Below are positions 1-8,580 of a DNA stretch of 64,000 nt, piece by piece. The DNA lies in NCBI RefSeq assembly GCF_019880405.1, contig NZ_CP082269.1:3782001-3846000 (forward strand). The letters are read 5' to 3'. A program made the position numbers and the translations under genes. The stretch comes from Enterobacter sp. C2. Lineage in GTDB: Bacteria > Pseudomonadota > Gammaproteobacteria > Enterobacterales > Enterobacteriaceae. The notes below the pieces were generated by a model, which was given only the letters and a program-made list of their open reading frames with translations, searched no databases and was not told where the DNA came from. Every line of letters starts with the position of its first letter. Position 1 is the stretch's first letter.

Positions 1-207
1 CGCACGAAAGCAATCCACCCGGCGGCAGACAACAACTGGCGTCTTGCACCGATCCACAGCGACACGCCGCTGGATATTCGCTTTGAGACCTCCCCCTCCG
101 CTAAAGCAGCAGCGTTTATCAAAGAGAAGGCCCAGTACCCGATGACTCAGGTCGGCAGCGACGACATTGGGTTCGCCATCTACAAAGTCGATTTAAGCGG
201 TAAATAA
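1..207 (+). CDS. cpdB: 2',3'-cyclic-nucleotide 2'-phosphodiesterase/3'-nucleotidase, C-terminal end (partial)
   Basis: The window opens inside this gene. The last 68 codons are readable in frame 1 and end at TAA 205-207. The translated tail ([12 protein letters not shown], then [15 protein letters not shown]) matches the C-terminus of periplasmic CpdB, which hydrolyses 2',3'-cyclic nucleotides and 3'-nucleotides for phosphate and nucleoside scavenging. Only the end of the 5'-nucleotidase C-terminal domain is visible; the metal-binding domain lies outside. Convergent placement against ytfH is the E. coli arrangement and supports the call. A REP palindrome follows directly. Confidence 0.85.
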   Translation, partial: RTKAIHPAADNNWRLAPIHSDTPLDIRFETSPSAKAAAFIKEKAQYPMTQVGSDDIGFAIYKVDLSGK

Positions 208-209
208 TC

Positions 210-244
210 CGTAGGCCGGGCAAGGCGAATGCCGCCGCCCGGCG
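210..244. repeat. REP palindrome after cpdB
   Basis: Contains GTAGGCCGGGCAAGGCG and the inverse arm GCCGCCCGGCG, the usual enterobacterial REP stem. It lies between the convergent cpdB and ytfH stop codons. Such elements stabilise 3' ends and bind gyrase or IHF in some contexts; the role here is not shown. Confidence 0.8.
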
Positions 245-256
245 ATTCCCCACGCC

Positions 257-649
257 TTAAGCCGCCCGCTCGTCGCGCCTTGCCAGCACCTCCGGCAGGT
301 TCAACTCGATCCAGTCGGCGAGCGCGGCCACCTTCTCGCTCACCTCTTTACCCAACGGCGTCAGGCTGTACTCAACGTGTGGCGGCACAACCGGATAAGC
401 CACCCGGTTGATAAAGCCGTCCTGCTCCAGCCACTGCAGGGTTTGCGCCAGCATCTTCTCGCTGACGCCGCCCATCTTGCGGCGCAGATCGCTAAAGCGA
501 TGTGTACCGTCGCGCAGGGCCACCATCACCAGCACGCCCCAGCGGCTGGTCAGGTGTTTAAGCACATCTCGGGAGGGACACTGCTCGGCAAACAGGTTTC
601 CTTCCCGCAGTCGTTCACTCAGCGTTTGAGGCGTAGTCGCCATTTTCAT
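257..649 (-). CDS. ytfH: HxlR-family transcriptional regulator YtfH
   Basis: A 130-aa winged-helix regulator of the HxlR family, of usual length. The core helix-turn-helix (about residues 25-100) carries the family pattern WGVLVMVALRDGTHRFSDLR. A single N-terminal cysteine in EQCPSRDVL (Cys24) lies where family members such as YodB and HypR keep a redox- or quinone-sensing cysteine; using it the same way here is inference. It is divergent from qorB with an 83-bp shared promoter region, so the probable target is qorB together with itself. The MKMATTP start is taken; the internal Met at residue 3 is an alternative. Confidence 0.85.
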   Translation of the reverse strand: MKMATTPQTLSERLREGNLFAEQCPSRDVLKHLTSRWGVLVMVALRDGTHRFSDLRRKMGGVSEKMLAQTLQWLEQDGFINRVAYPVVPPHVEYSLTPLGKEVSEKVAALADWIELNLPEVLARRDERAA

Positions 650-662
650 ACTTACCTTTTTG

Positions 663-687
663 TACGTACTTACTAAAAGTTAGTTAG
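663..687. promoter_or_regulatory. Candidate HxlR (YtfH) operator between ytfH and qorB
   Basis: The 83-bp divergent gap contains TACTTACTAAAAGTTAGTTA, an imperfect inverted repeat of an ACTWACT-like half-site around an AAAA centre, next to a GTACGTAC palindrome. HxlR proteins typically bind such spaced inverted repeats between themselves and a divergent oxidoreductase gene. Seen: the repeat. Inferred: that YtfH binds it. Confidence 0.4.
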
Positions 688-732
688 AGTGCTAGTGTGC
701 CATAACTCACTACCGACAAGAAGGAAAATTCC

Positions 733-1581
733 ATGATTGCAATTACCGGCGCAACCGGCCATCTGGGCCAGCTCACCCTTACCGAACTGCTGAAAACCGT
801 TCCCGCCAGCCAGCTGGTGGCCATTGTGCGTAACCCAGCGAAAGCCGAAACCCTGGCTCAACAGGGCGTTATTGTGCGCCAGGCCGAGTATGGTGACCAG
901 GCTGCGCTCACCGCCGCCCTGGAGGGCGTTAATAAGCTGCTGCTGATCTCTTCTAGCGAAGTGGGCCAGCGCGCGGTTCAGCACCGCAACGTCATCGATG
1001 CAGCGAAGGCGGCAGGCGTAAAATTCATTGCCTACACCAGCCTGCTGCATGCCGATCGATCTCCGCTGGGCCTGCACGTTGAGCACGTGGATACCGAGCA
1101 GTATCTGGCGGCCTCCGGCATCCCCTACGCCCTGCTGCGTAACGGCTGGTATAGCGAAAACTATCTGGCCAGTGCCCCTGTGGCGTTAGAGCACGGCGTA
1201 TTCATCGGCTCCGCTGGCGAGGGCAAAATCGCCTCCGCCACCCGGGATGACTATGCGGCGGCGGCGGCTAAAGTCATCAGTAGTGAAGGCCACGCGGGCA
1301 AGGTGTACGAGCTGGCGGGCGACGAGGCCTGGACCCTCAGCGAGCTGGCGGCCGAGCTCAGCAAGCAGAGCGGCAAACCGGTGGTTTATCAGAACCTGAG
1401 CGAAGCCGACTTTGCTGCTGCCCTGAAAGGCGCAGGCCTGCCTGAGGCATTTGCTAACCTGCTGGCGGACTCTGACGCAGGTGCAGCAAAAGGCGGCCTG
1501 TTTGACAGCAGCCGCACGCTGAGCACGCTGATTGGCCGCCCTACCACGCCGATTCGCGACAGCGTTCGAGCAATCGTCTGA
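733..1581 (+). CDS. qorB: NAD(P)H:quinone oxidoreductase QorB (NmrA-like)
   Basis: A 282-aa NmrA-type short-chain-dehydrogenase-like protein, close to the 286 aa of E. coli QorB (YtfG). The N-terminal Rossmann motif ITGATGHLG (residues 4-12) binds NADPH. Further core segments include LLISSSEVGQR and IPYALLRNGWYSENYL. It catalyses NADPH-dependent quinone reduction in the cytosol, plausibly protecting against redox-cycling quinones. The ATG has AAGGAAAA 7-8 bases upstream. Divergence from the HxlR regulator fits quinone- or aldehyde-responsive control. Confidence 0.9.
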   Translation: MIAITGATGHLGQLTLTELLKTVPASQLVAIVRNPAKAETLAQQGVIVRQAEYGDQAALTAALEGVNKLLLISSSEVGQRAVQHRNVIDAAKAAGVKFIAYTSLLHADRSPLGLHVEHVDTEQYLAASGIPYALLRNGWYSENYLASAPVALEHGVFIGSAGEGKIASATRDDYAAAAAKVISSEGHAGKVYELAGDEAWTLSELAAELSKQSGKPVVYQNLSEADFAAALKGAGLPEAFANLLADSDAGAAKGGLFDSSRTLSTLIGRPTTPIRDSVRAIV

Positions 1582-1661
1582 CGTTACAGCGTCGTTAATT
1601 TTTGTGGCATCCCGGCGGGTCATTCCTGATAATGAAGCGATGACCCGCGTGGAGAGAGCCA

Positions 1662-2486
1662 GTGCAAGGTGTACCGGAGCAGTTCAGCGATGAGAGAGAC
1701 AGCGCCCGCTTTCGCCATCTGGCGCAGCTTCCTGGCGTGGAGCTTTATCATGCGCATATCTCCCGCTACGCCTTTGAACCTCATACTCACGAAGCCTTTG
1801 GCATCGGCACTATAGAGACCGGCGCAGAGCGTTTTCGCTATCGCGGTGCGCAGCATGTCGCCCCGGCTCGCTCGGTCGTCACCATGAACCCTGATGAACT
1901 TCACACCGGCGAGGCAGCAGCCGACGACGGCTGGCGCTACCGAATGATCTACCTTGAGCCGGCTCTGCTGGAGCAGGTGACCGGTATCCGCCACTGGTGG
2001 TTCGCCGACGCGACCCGCTACGATCCGCTCCGCTCCCGGCAAATCTGTACCCTGATCCACAGTCTTTGGCACAGCGACGATGCGCTGGCGCAGCAGGGGC
2101 TGCTGCTGGATCTGATCGATACCTTCCGTCCGCTGGCCCGCCATGCGCCCGTTCTGGCAGAGGGTGCCCACCGTTTTGAGCGCGTTCGCGACTACCTGCA
2201 CGACAACTATATGCACTCCCTGACGCTAGATGAGCTGGCGCAGGTCGTCTCGTTGAGCCCATACCACTTTCAGCGCCAGTTTAAAGCTCACTTCCACGTT
2301 ACGCCGCACCAGATGCTGATGGCGATCCGCCTCTGGCGGGCGAAAGATTTTCTCACCCACGGCATGCCCGCTGCCGAGGTAGCGGCTGTTACCGGCCTGA
2401 CCGATCAGTCGCATCTCACTCGCGCCTTTACCCGCCGCTACGGCATCACCCCGGTGCGCTATCAGAAACAGGTGGCCCGGCGCTAA
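1662..2486 (+). CDS. AraC-family transcriptional regulator (extra relative to E. coli)
   Basis: A 274-aa regulator starting at GTG with GGAGAGAG just upstream. The N-terminal half (residues about 20-100) is an AraC-type cupin sensor, with PHTHEAFGIGTIETG and MNPDELHTGEA. The C-terminal AraC HTH pair (about 175-270) reads LDELAQVVSLSPYHFQRQFKAHF and VTGLTDQSHLTRAFTRRYGITPVRYQ. E. coli K-12 has no gene here between qorB and ytfF. It lies 77 bp upstream of ytfF and in the same direction, so regulation of that transporter is plausible but unproven. Ligand unknown. Confidence 0.85.
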   Translation: MQGVPEQFSDERDSARFRHLAQLPGVELYHAHISRYAFEPHTHEAFGIGTIETGAERFRYRGAQHVAPARSVVTMNPDELHTGEAAADDGWRYRMIYLEPALLEQVTGIRHWWFADATRYDPLRSRQICTLIHSLWHSDDALAQQGLLLDLIDTFRPLARHAPVLAEGAHRFERVRDYLHDNYMHSLTLDELAQVVSLSPYHFQRQFKAHFHVTPHQMLMAIRLWRAKDFLTHGMPAAEVAAVTGLTDQSHLTRAFTRRYGITPVRYQKQVARR

Positions 2487-2563
2487 TGCGCAATCTCGTA
2501 CAATACGCCTGCATTGGGTCTCTCTACACTGCGTGCTGGTTCAAATGAGGTAGATGAGAAAAA

Positions 2564-3502
2564 ATGATTAGCGGCGTGCTGTATGCCCTGTTTGCAGGCT
2601 TAATGTGGGGATTGATTTTTGTCGGGCCATTGATTGTGCCAGAGTACCCGGCGCTGCTGCAGTCGATGGGGCGCTACCTGGCGCTGGGGCTGATCGCCGT
2701 GCCGCTGGCGTGGCTCGGGCGTAAACGCCTGCAAAAGCTAACCCGCCGGGACTGGCTCACCGCGCTGGCACTGACCATGATGGGCAACCTGATCTATTAC
2801 GCCTGCCTGGCAAGCGCGATTCAGCGTACCGGCGCACCGGTATCCACCATGATTATCGGCACGCTGCCAGTGGTGATCCCGGTTTTTGCCAACCTGCTCT
2901 ACAGCCATCGCGATGGCAAGCTGGCCTGGTCGAAGATGGTGCCCGCGCTCGTGTGTATTGCTATCGGCCTGGCGTGCGTGAACGTCGCCGAGCTGCAGCA
3001 CGGTGTGGCAAATTTGGACGGATGGCGCTACGTCTCTGGCATTCTGCTTGCCGCTATCTCAGTGATTTGCTGGGCGTGGTATGCGCTGCGCAACGCCCGC
3101 TGGCTGCGGGAGAATCCGGATAAAAACCCGATGATGTGGGCCACGGCCCAGGCGCTGGTGACCCTGCCGGTCTCCCTGTTGGGCTACGTCGTCGTCTGTG
3201 GCTGGCTGGCTGGTCAGCAACCCGAATTTGCGCTGCCGTTTGGACCGCGCCCTTGGGTATTCATTGGATTAATGGTGGCGATTGCCGTGCTCTGCTCGTG
3301 GGTGGGTGCGCTGTGCTGGAATATCGCCAGCCAGAAGCTGCCGACGGTGATTTTAGGTCCGCTGATTGTCTTCGAAACATTAGCGGGGCTGCTCTATACT
3401 TTCCTGCTGCGCCAGAGCCTGCCGCCCGTGCTAACCGCATCCGGTATTCTGCTACTGGTCGTGGGTGTCACGCTGGCCGTAAGGGGAAAACCGGTTCATT
3501 AG
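2564..3502 (+). CDS. ytfF: EamA/DMT-superfamily inner-membrane transporter YtfF
   Basis: A 312-aa hydrophobic protein with about ten transmembrane helices and two EamA repeats (roughly residues 1-140 and 150-305), closely resembling E. coli YtfF (MISGVLYALFAGLMWGLIFVGP). A drug/metabolite-type exporter; E. coli YtfF has been linked to cysteine/thiol efflux, but the substrate is not evident from the sequence. A TACAAT hexamer near 2499 could be its own -10. The AraC gene immediately upstream is a candidate regulator. A REP element follows the stop. Confidence 0.88.
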   Translation: MISGVLYALFAGLMWGLIFVGPLIVPEYPALLQSMGRYLALGLIAVPLAWLGRKRLQKLTRRDWLTALALTMMGNLIYYACLASAIQRTGAPVSTMIIGTLPVVIPVFANLLYSHRDGKLAWSKMVPALVCIAIGLACVNVAELQHGVANLDGWRYVSGILLAAISVICWAWYALRNARWLRENPDKNPMMWATAQALVTLPVSLLGYVVVCGWLAGQQPEFALPFGPRPWVFIGLMVAIAVLCSWVGALCWNIASQKLPTVILGPLIVFETLAGLLYTFLLRQSLPPVLTASGILLLVVGVTLAVRGKPVH

Positions 3503-3530
3503 GCCGGGCAAACGCAGTGCCGCCCGGCAC
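3501..3530. repeat. REP palindrome after ytfF
   Basis: AGGCCGGGCA with the inverse arm TGCCGCCCGG, lying between the convergent ytfF and chemoreceptor genes. Confidence 0.75.
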
Positions 3531-3542
3531 ATTATTAGAACA

Positions 3543-5114
3543 TTAGCGACTATCTTCACGAGCGATCTTAAACACCGCGACTGCCTCGCTCAGGCGAGCG
3601 GACTGCTCCTCCAGCGCGGCGGCGGCGGCGGCAGACTCCTGCACCAGCGAGGCGTTCTGCTGGGTCACACGGTCCATCTCTGCTACCGCCTGGCCGACCT
3701 GATCGATACCACGGCTCTGCTCATCAGAAGCAGAGGCTATTTCGCCCATGATGTCGGTCACGCGGGTGACGGCGCTAACAATCTCTGCCATGGTCTCCCC
3801 AGCCTGATTCACCAGCGCAGAGCCTGCGTCGACGCGGTCGCCAGAGTCATCAATCAGGCCTTTAATCTCTTTCGCCGCCTGGGCGCTGCGCTGGGCAAGG
3901 GTACGTACCTCGCCAGCAACAACGGCAAAGCCCCGACCCTGCTCACCGGCACGCGCTGCTTCTACCGCCGCGTTCAGCGCCAGAATGTTAGTCTGGAAGG
4001 CAATGCCGTCAATCACGTTGGTGATCTGAGCAATCTTATGGGAGCTGGTGGCGATCTCATCCATCGTCCGCACCACGCTCTCTACGACGCTGCCGCCTTT
4101 CTTCGCGGTAGAGGAGGCATCCAGCGCCAGACGGGAGGCCTGACGAGCGTTATCGGCATTCTGCTTCACGGTCGCCGTCAGCTGCTCCATGCTGGCTGCC
4201 GTCTCTTCCAGAGAGGCCGCCTGCTGTTCGGTACGGGAAGAGAGATCGTTGCTGCCGGTGGAGATCTCGCTCGCCCCGGTATAGATTACGTCAGCCCCGC
4301 CACGCACCACGCCAACCGTGTTCGCCAGCGCCGTCTGCATCTCCTTCACATTATGCGCCAGCAGCGCCATTTCGTTTTTGCCTTCGGCAGCAATTGGCCG
4401 GGTCAGATCGCCTGCGGCGATAGCGCGGATGTGACCGAGTACCTCATCCAGCGGCTGGAGCAACACACGGCGCATCGCAATCCAGCTGGTAATAATCACG
4501 GCGATCACCACCAGCATGATGGCTGAGAGGATCCACAGAATACGTTTGTAGTCGCTCTCGTTATCTTTCACGCCTTTGCTGGCCAGATCTGCCTGCGCCT
4601 GACGCCATTCACGGTAGACCTCCTGCATCGCTTTCTGCTTCTGCTCGGCGTTCTGTTTGAACATTCCCGTCAGATCGCCTTGCGCCAGCAAGGTGTTCAT
4701 CTGGGTCAGGGTCGTAGAGTAGTTACGATACTGCTCTTCCAGACGGTCAGCCATATGCTCGTCCATTCCCGGCGTTTCCGGCAGCGCATAGTATTTGTCG
4801 TAATGGTCCTTAGCCTCTGCCAGCAAGTTTTTCGCGATGGTGACCAGCTCGCCGAGCTGCCCGCCGTTAACCTGGCTCGCCTCGCTGCTTTGCAGGCGCA
4901 GCATGCCGCGGTTGAGGGTCACGCGGACCTGGTTCAGGCTAATCCATGCGTCGGTAAACTCGGCGACGTTTTGGCTGGAGAGCTGAGAAACATTGAAATT
5001 ATCTTTATCGTTATTGAGCGCGGTAATGAACACGCTGGCTGAGATCAGCTGCATGACGCCTAGCGCCAGCAGGACTGAAATCAACAGGGTAATGACTTTC
5101 ATACGTTTAAACAT
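3543..5114 (-). CDS. Methyl-accepting chemotaxis protein, Tsr/Tar-like
   Basis: A 523-aa chemoreceptor. Order: cytoplasmic N-tail and TM1 (about residues 7-30), periplasmic four-helix-bundle sensor (31-190), TM2 ([21 protein letters not shown], about 192-212), HAMP, adaptation helices, and the highly conserved signalling hairpin ([21 protein letters not shown] and [19 protein letters not shown]). The cytoplasmic part is very close to E. coli Tsr; the sensor domain is different. The C-terminus stops at FKIAREDSR and lacks the NWETF-type pentapeptide that tethers CheR/CheB, so it probably needs other receptors for efficient adaptation. Not at this locus in E. coli. A flagellar sigma-28-like promoter lies upstream. 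Confidence 0.92.
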   Translation of the reverse strand: MFKRMKVITLLISVLLALGVMQLISASVFITALNNDKDNFNVSQLSSQNVAEFTDAWISLNQVRVTLNRGMLRLQSSEASQVNGGQLGELVTIAKNLLAEAKDHYDKYYALPETPGMDEHMADRLEEQYRNYSTTLTQMNTLLAQGDLTGMFKQNAEQKQKAMQEVYREWRQAQADLASKGVKDNESDYKRILWILSAIMLVVIAVIITSWIAMRRVLLQPLDEVLGHIRAIAAGDLTRPIAAEGKNEMALLAHNVKEMQTALANTVGVVRGGADVIYTGASEISTGSNDLSSRTEQQAASLEETAASMEQLTATVKQNADNARQASRLALDASSTAKKGGSVVESVVRTMDEIATSSHKIAQITNVIDGIAFQTNILALNAAVEAARAGEQGRGFAVVAGEVRTLAQRSAQAAKEIKGLIDDSGDRVDAGSALVNQAGETMAEIVSAVTRVTDIMGEIASASDEQSRGIDQVGQAVAEMDRVTQQNASLVQESAAAAAALEEQSARLSEAVAVFKIAREDSR

Positions 5115-5154
5115 ATATTGCCTTTTAGGATGCAGGATATTGTCTGGCCTGTAT

Positions 5155-5181
5155 CTATCGGCAGTCGTGGCCGCTTCTTGA
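5155..5181 (-). promoter_or_regulatory. Putative sigma-28 (FliA) promoter for the chemoreceptor
   Basis: On the minus strand: TCAAGAAG, 11-base spacer, GCCGATAG. The flagellar consensus is TAAAGTTT-N11-GCCGATAA. The -10 matches 7 of 8, and the -35 keeps the AAG core. It lies about 40 bases upstream of the chemoreceptor ATG, so the gene would be a class-3 flagellar gene. Confidence 0.65.
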
Positions 5182-5243
5182 ACGAAATTGTGAAGTACAT
5201 CTCATTTTTACCCCTGCCGCTAAAGGGTTATAGCGCCTTTTTA

Positions 5244-5266
5244 AAGATGCATTTAAAATGCATCTT
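5244..5266. promoter_or_regulatory. NsrR operator upstream of ytfE
   Basis: A perfect 11-1-11 inverted repeat: AAGATGCATTT, one A, then AAATGCATCTT. This is the NsrR motif known from the E. coli ytfE and hmp promoters. It ends 27 bases before the ytfE ATG, where NO-sensitive NsrR would block transcription. nsrR itself is at 28039-28464 in this window. Confidence 0.88.
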
Positions 5267-5292
5267 ATTATTTTCACATCGAGGTAACTGTT

Positions 5293-5955
5293 ATGGCCTT
5301 TCGCGATCAATCTTTAGGTGAGCTAGCGCTCTCTATCCCTCGGGCCTCGGCCCTGTTCCGTCAGTACGATATGGACTACTGCTGCGGCGGTAAGCAGACG
5401 CTGGCCCGTGCAGCCCAGCGTAAAGCGCTAAACGTTGAAGAAATTGAGGCCGCGCTGGCGAAGCTGGCCGAGCAGCCGGTGGACAAAGAGTGGCGCGTGG
5501 CCCCGCTGGCCGAGATTATCGATCATATCATCGTCCGCTATCACGACAGGCACCGCGAGCAGCTTCCAGAGCTGATCCTTCAGGCCACTAAGGTTGAGCG
5601 CGTACACGCCGATAAACCGAACGTGCCGCGCGGGCTGACCAAATACCTGACCATGCTGCATGAGGAGCTCACTAACCACATGATGAAAGAGGAGCGGATC
5701 CTCTTTCCAATGATCAAACAGGGTCAGGGCAGCCATGCGGCGGGACCGGTAAGCGTAATGGAGAGCGAGCATGATGAGGCGGGCGAGCTGCTGGAGGTGA
5801 TCAAACACACCACTCATAACGTAACGCCGCCGCCGGAGGCCTGCACAACGTGGAAGGCGATGTATAACGGGATTAACGAGCTGATTGACGATCTGATGGA
5901 GCACATCAGCCTGGAGAATAACGTGCTCTTCCCGCGTGCGTTAGCGGGAGAGTAA
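5293..5955 (+). CDS. ytfE: Iron-sulfur cluster repair di-iron protein YtfE (RIC)
   Basis: A 220-aa protein, the usual RIC length. The N-terminal ScdA_N domain (residues 1-55) holds the DYCCGG motif. The C-terminal hemerythrin-like domain carries the spaced di-iron ligands [36 protein letters not shown] and [16 protein letters not shown]. It repairs Fe-S clusters damaged by nitric oxide or oxidants. GAGGT lies 8 bases before the ATG. A strong NsrR operator covers the promoter, so it should be induced by nitrosative stress. Confidence 0.95.
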   Translation: MAFRDQSLGELALSIPRASALFRQYDMDYCCGGKQTLARAAQRKALNVEEIEAALAKLAEQPVDKEWRVAPLAEIIDHIIVRYHDRHREQLPELILQATKVERVHADKPNVPRGLTKYLTMLHEELTNHMMKEERILFPMIKQGQGSHAAGPVSVMESEHDEAGELLEVIKHTTHNVTPPPEACTTWKAMYNGINELIDDLMEHISLENNVLFPRALAGE

Positions 5956-5965
5956 ACCTTGTATT

Positions 5966-5995
5966 GCCCGGCGGCGCTACGCCTGCCGGGCCTAC
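5966..5995. repeat. REP palindrome between ytfE and cycA
   Basis: GCCCGGCGGCGCTACGCC and TGCCGGGCCTAC, in the gap between the convergent ytfE and cycA stop codons. Confidence 0.8.
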
Positions 5996-6003
5996 AGACT
6001 CTC

Positions 6004-7416
6004 TTACTTGCGGAAACTCTCTACGCGCTTCTTGCCGACTAGCAGCCAGAATGCCCCCAGCACTACAAACCACAGCGGCGTAACGATCAGCGCCTGACGG
6101 GTATCCTCTTCCAGGGTCAGCAGCACCAGCACAAAGGCGAAGAACGCCATGCATACCCAGCACATCACCTTGCCCAGCGGCATCTTGTAGATGGACTTCG
6201 CGTGCAGCTCCGGACGGCGCTTACGGTAGACCAGATACGAGCAGAGAATAATGGTCCAGACGAACATAAACAGGATCGCCGATACGGTGGTGATCATGGT
6301 GAACGCTTCAATCACGCTCGGGTTAACGTAGAGGATCACCACGCCGCCCAGCAGGCAGATGCAGGAGAAGGTCAGGCCGGTTGCCGGTACGGCACGCTTC
6401 GACAGCTTGCCGAAGCTCTTTGGTGCCACGCCATCCTGGGCCAGGCCAAACAGCATCCGGCTGGTAGAGAAGACGCCGCTGTTCGCCGAAGAGGCCGCCG
6501 AGGTCAGCACCACAAAGTTGATGATGCTCGCCGCCGCTGGCAGACCCACCAGCACAAACAGCTCCACAAACGGGCTTTTGTTCGGTACTACGGAGCTCCA
6601 CGGCGTCACGGACATGATCACAATCAGCGCGAAGACGTAGAACATAATGATACGGATAGGGATAGAGTTAATCGCGCGCGGCAGCGACTTCTCTGGATCC
6701 TTCGTTTCCGCCGCCGTGGTGCCTACCAGCTCGATACCAACAAAGGCAAAGACCGCAATCTGGAAGCCAGCAAAGAAGCCGCTCAGCCCTTTCGGGAACC
6801 AGCCGCCGTCATCCCACAGGTGGGTAAAAGAGGCCTCAACGCCGGTTGGCGACTGGAAATTCATCATGACCATCACCACGCCGACGATAATCAGCGACAC
6901 GATGGCGACGATTTTAATCATCGCAAACCAGAACTCCATCTCGCCGAACAGCTTCACTGTCGCCAGGTTAAGGCTCAGCAGCAGCCCGATCACCGCCAGC
7001 GAGGCTACCCAGTCCGACAGGCCAGGGAACCAGAACTGGGCGTAGGCGGTAATGGCCACCACGTCCGCCATACCGGTTACTACCCAGCAGAACCAGTAGG
7101 TCCAGCCGGTAAAGTAGCCCGCCCACGGGCCAAGCAGATCGGCGGCAAAGTCGCTGAACGACTTGTACTCAAGGTTCGACAGCAGCAGCTCGCCCATGGC
7201 GCGCATCACGAAAAAGAGCATAAAGCCGATGATCATATAAACAAATATGATCGACGGGCCGGCAAGACTGATTGTTTTACCCGATCCCATAAACAGCCCG
7301 GTACCGATGGCACCTCCAATGGCAATAAGCTGAATATGACGGTTAGTGAGATGACGCCGTAGCGACGGCTCGGCCGGGGCCTGCTCGTCGGTAGCGACTT
7401 TGATTTGATCTACCAT
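6004..7416 (-). CDS. cycA: D-serine/D-alanine/glycine:H+ symporter CycA
   Basis: A 470-aa amino-acid permease of the APC superfamily with 12 predicted membrane helices, identical in length and nearly in sequence to E. coli CycA. The first-helix signature IGGAIGTGLFMGSGKTI (about residues 33-49) is the substrate/ion-binding unwound helix of the family. Imports glycine, D-serine, D-alanine and the antibiotic D-cycloserine. In E. coli the mRNA is repressed by the sRNA GcvB in its leader; the leader here is long enough (up to about 250 bases) for similar control, but the pairing was not tested. Confidence 0.96.
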   Translation of the reverse strand: MVDQIKVATDEQAPAEPSLRRHLTNRHIQLIAIGGAIGTGLFMGSGKTISLAGPSIIFVYMIIGFMLFFVMRAMGELLLSNLEYKSFSDFAADLLGPWAGYFTGWTYWFCWVVTGMADVVAITAYAQFWFPGLSDWVASLAVIGLLLSLNLATVKLFGEMEFWFAMIKIVAIVSLIIVGVVMVMMNFQSPTGVEASFTHLWDDGGWFPKGLSGFFAGFQIAVFAFVGIELVGTTAAETKDPEKSLPRAINSIPIRIIMFYVFALIVIMSVTPWSSVVPNKSPFVELFVLVGLPAAASIINFVVLTSAASSANSGVFSTSRMLFGLAQDGVAPKSFGKLSKRAVPATGLTFSCICLLGGVVILYVNPSVIEAFTMITTVSAILFMFVWTIILCSYLVYRKRRPELHAKSIYKMPLGKVMCWVCMAFFAFVLVLLTLEEDTRQALIVTPLWFVVLGAFWLLVGKKRVESFRK

Positions 7417-7727
7417 GTGTTTATTTCCTGTACCTGTCTGTGTTGTTGAGGCTCTTCTGGCCTTTCATTGCTGACGCGCAGGGCGCCTGAATGTGGACTC
7501 ATCGATATTAGGTAAGAATCGGAGGGATGAATACTGCGATTTAAAAGCAATGTTACACTTATGTTAAAAATGAGTGTGATATCACAACCCTAACTTGATT
7601 TGGCTCACAAAAATACACGCAAAAAAAGCATTTGCAAGATTAAGTATCGACATTTGTGTAAAGCGTGGAGGATATGCGGAGGTATTGCTTCCTCCCCCCG
7701 TTTGGGGAGAGGAATCGTTTAGCGGCG
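7417..7727 (-). promoter_or_regulatory. cycA leader/promoter region with a 12-bp palindrome
   Basis: No gene was found in these 311 bases. A perfect palindrome TGTGATATCACA lies at 7575-7586 in an A/T-rich stretch that should hold the cycA promoter. Near the fklB 3' end (7690-7715) a GC stem CCTCTCCCC...GGGGGGAGG without a clear U-tract may mark the end of the fklB transcript. The short reading frame here resembles no known protein. Confidence 0.5.
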
Positions 7728-8348
7728 TTACAGGATTTCCAGCAGCTCGACTTCAAACACCAGGGTGCTGAACGGCGGGATCGATGCGCCCGCGCCACGT
7801 TCGCCGTAGGCCAGGTTCTGCGGAATGGTCAGCTCCCACTTAGAGCCTACCGGCATCAGGGTCAGCGCTTCGATCCAGCCTGGGATCACGCCGTTAACCG
7901 GAAACTCAGCCGGCTCGCCACGGGCGACGGAGCTGTCAAAGACTGAACCGTCCGTCAGTTTACCGGTGTAGTGCACGCGCACGCGGTCGGTACGCGCCGG
8001 GATAGCGCCCTCGCCCTGCTTGATCACGCGGAACTGCAGGCCAGATTCGGTGCTGTTCACGCCTTCACGCTCGCGGTTCTCGTCCAGATACTTCACGCCC
8101 TCTTCAGCCATCGCGGCAAAACGCTCGCGACGCACCGCATCGGCACGCTCGTGAATTTCACGCAGCGCACGATGAACAACATCCACCGGCACAGCAGGCT
8201 GTTTACCTGCCAGCGCGTCGGCAATACCGGCAACCAGCGCTTCCGGCAGCAGGCCCTGGAGGCCAGACTCGCTCAGCTGCTGGCCTACCTGCAGGCCGAT
8301 ACCGTAACTTGCCTGTGCTTCGATAGTGTCAAACGTCGGGGTTGTCAT
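7728..8348 (-). CDS. fklB: FKBP-type peptidyl-prolyl cis-trans isomerase FklB (FKBP22)
   Basis: A 206-aa protein from the [12 protein letters not shown] start, exactly the E. coli FklB length. An in-frame upstream extension of 36 codons is not supported: AAAGGAAAA lies directly ahead of this ATG. Residues about 1-90 form the helical dimerisation domain; residues 95-206 form the FKBP domain ([58 protein letters not shown]). A cytosolic/periplasm-associated folding catalyst. Confidence 0.93.
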   Translation of the reverse strand: MTTPTFDTIEAQASYGIGLQVGQQLSESGLQGLLPEALVAGIADALAGKQPAVPVDVVHRALREIHERADAVRRERFAAMAEEGVKYLDENREREGVNSTESGLQFRVIKQGEGAIPARTDRVRVHYTGKLTDGSVFDSSVARGEPAEFPVNGVIPGWIEALTLMPVGSKWELTIPQNLAYGERGAGASIPPFSTLVFEVELLEIL

Positions 8349-8580
8349 GGGTTTTCCTTTCATCGTATTAAAAGTAGCGGGCAGCATAGCAGCCACGCCG
8401 CACCGGGTAAAACTTTGTCGCAGGGAGGGTGACAAATCGCAGCGAAAAAGAAACAATAGAGAGGGGTAAGATTATTCCCGATCCCAGGTCACGAAAGAGC
8501 GCTTTACTACGCGAGTCAGGCAGTTAGCAATCTATACTCAGTGATACAGGAAAATAACGACGCGGAGCAGGAGGAAAGCC

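Noticed and set aside
6202-7362. A 386-codon plus-strand frame opposite cycA
   Set aside because: Complement of cycA membrane-helix codons; very polar, His/Gln/Arg-rich translation typical of an antisense reading.
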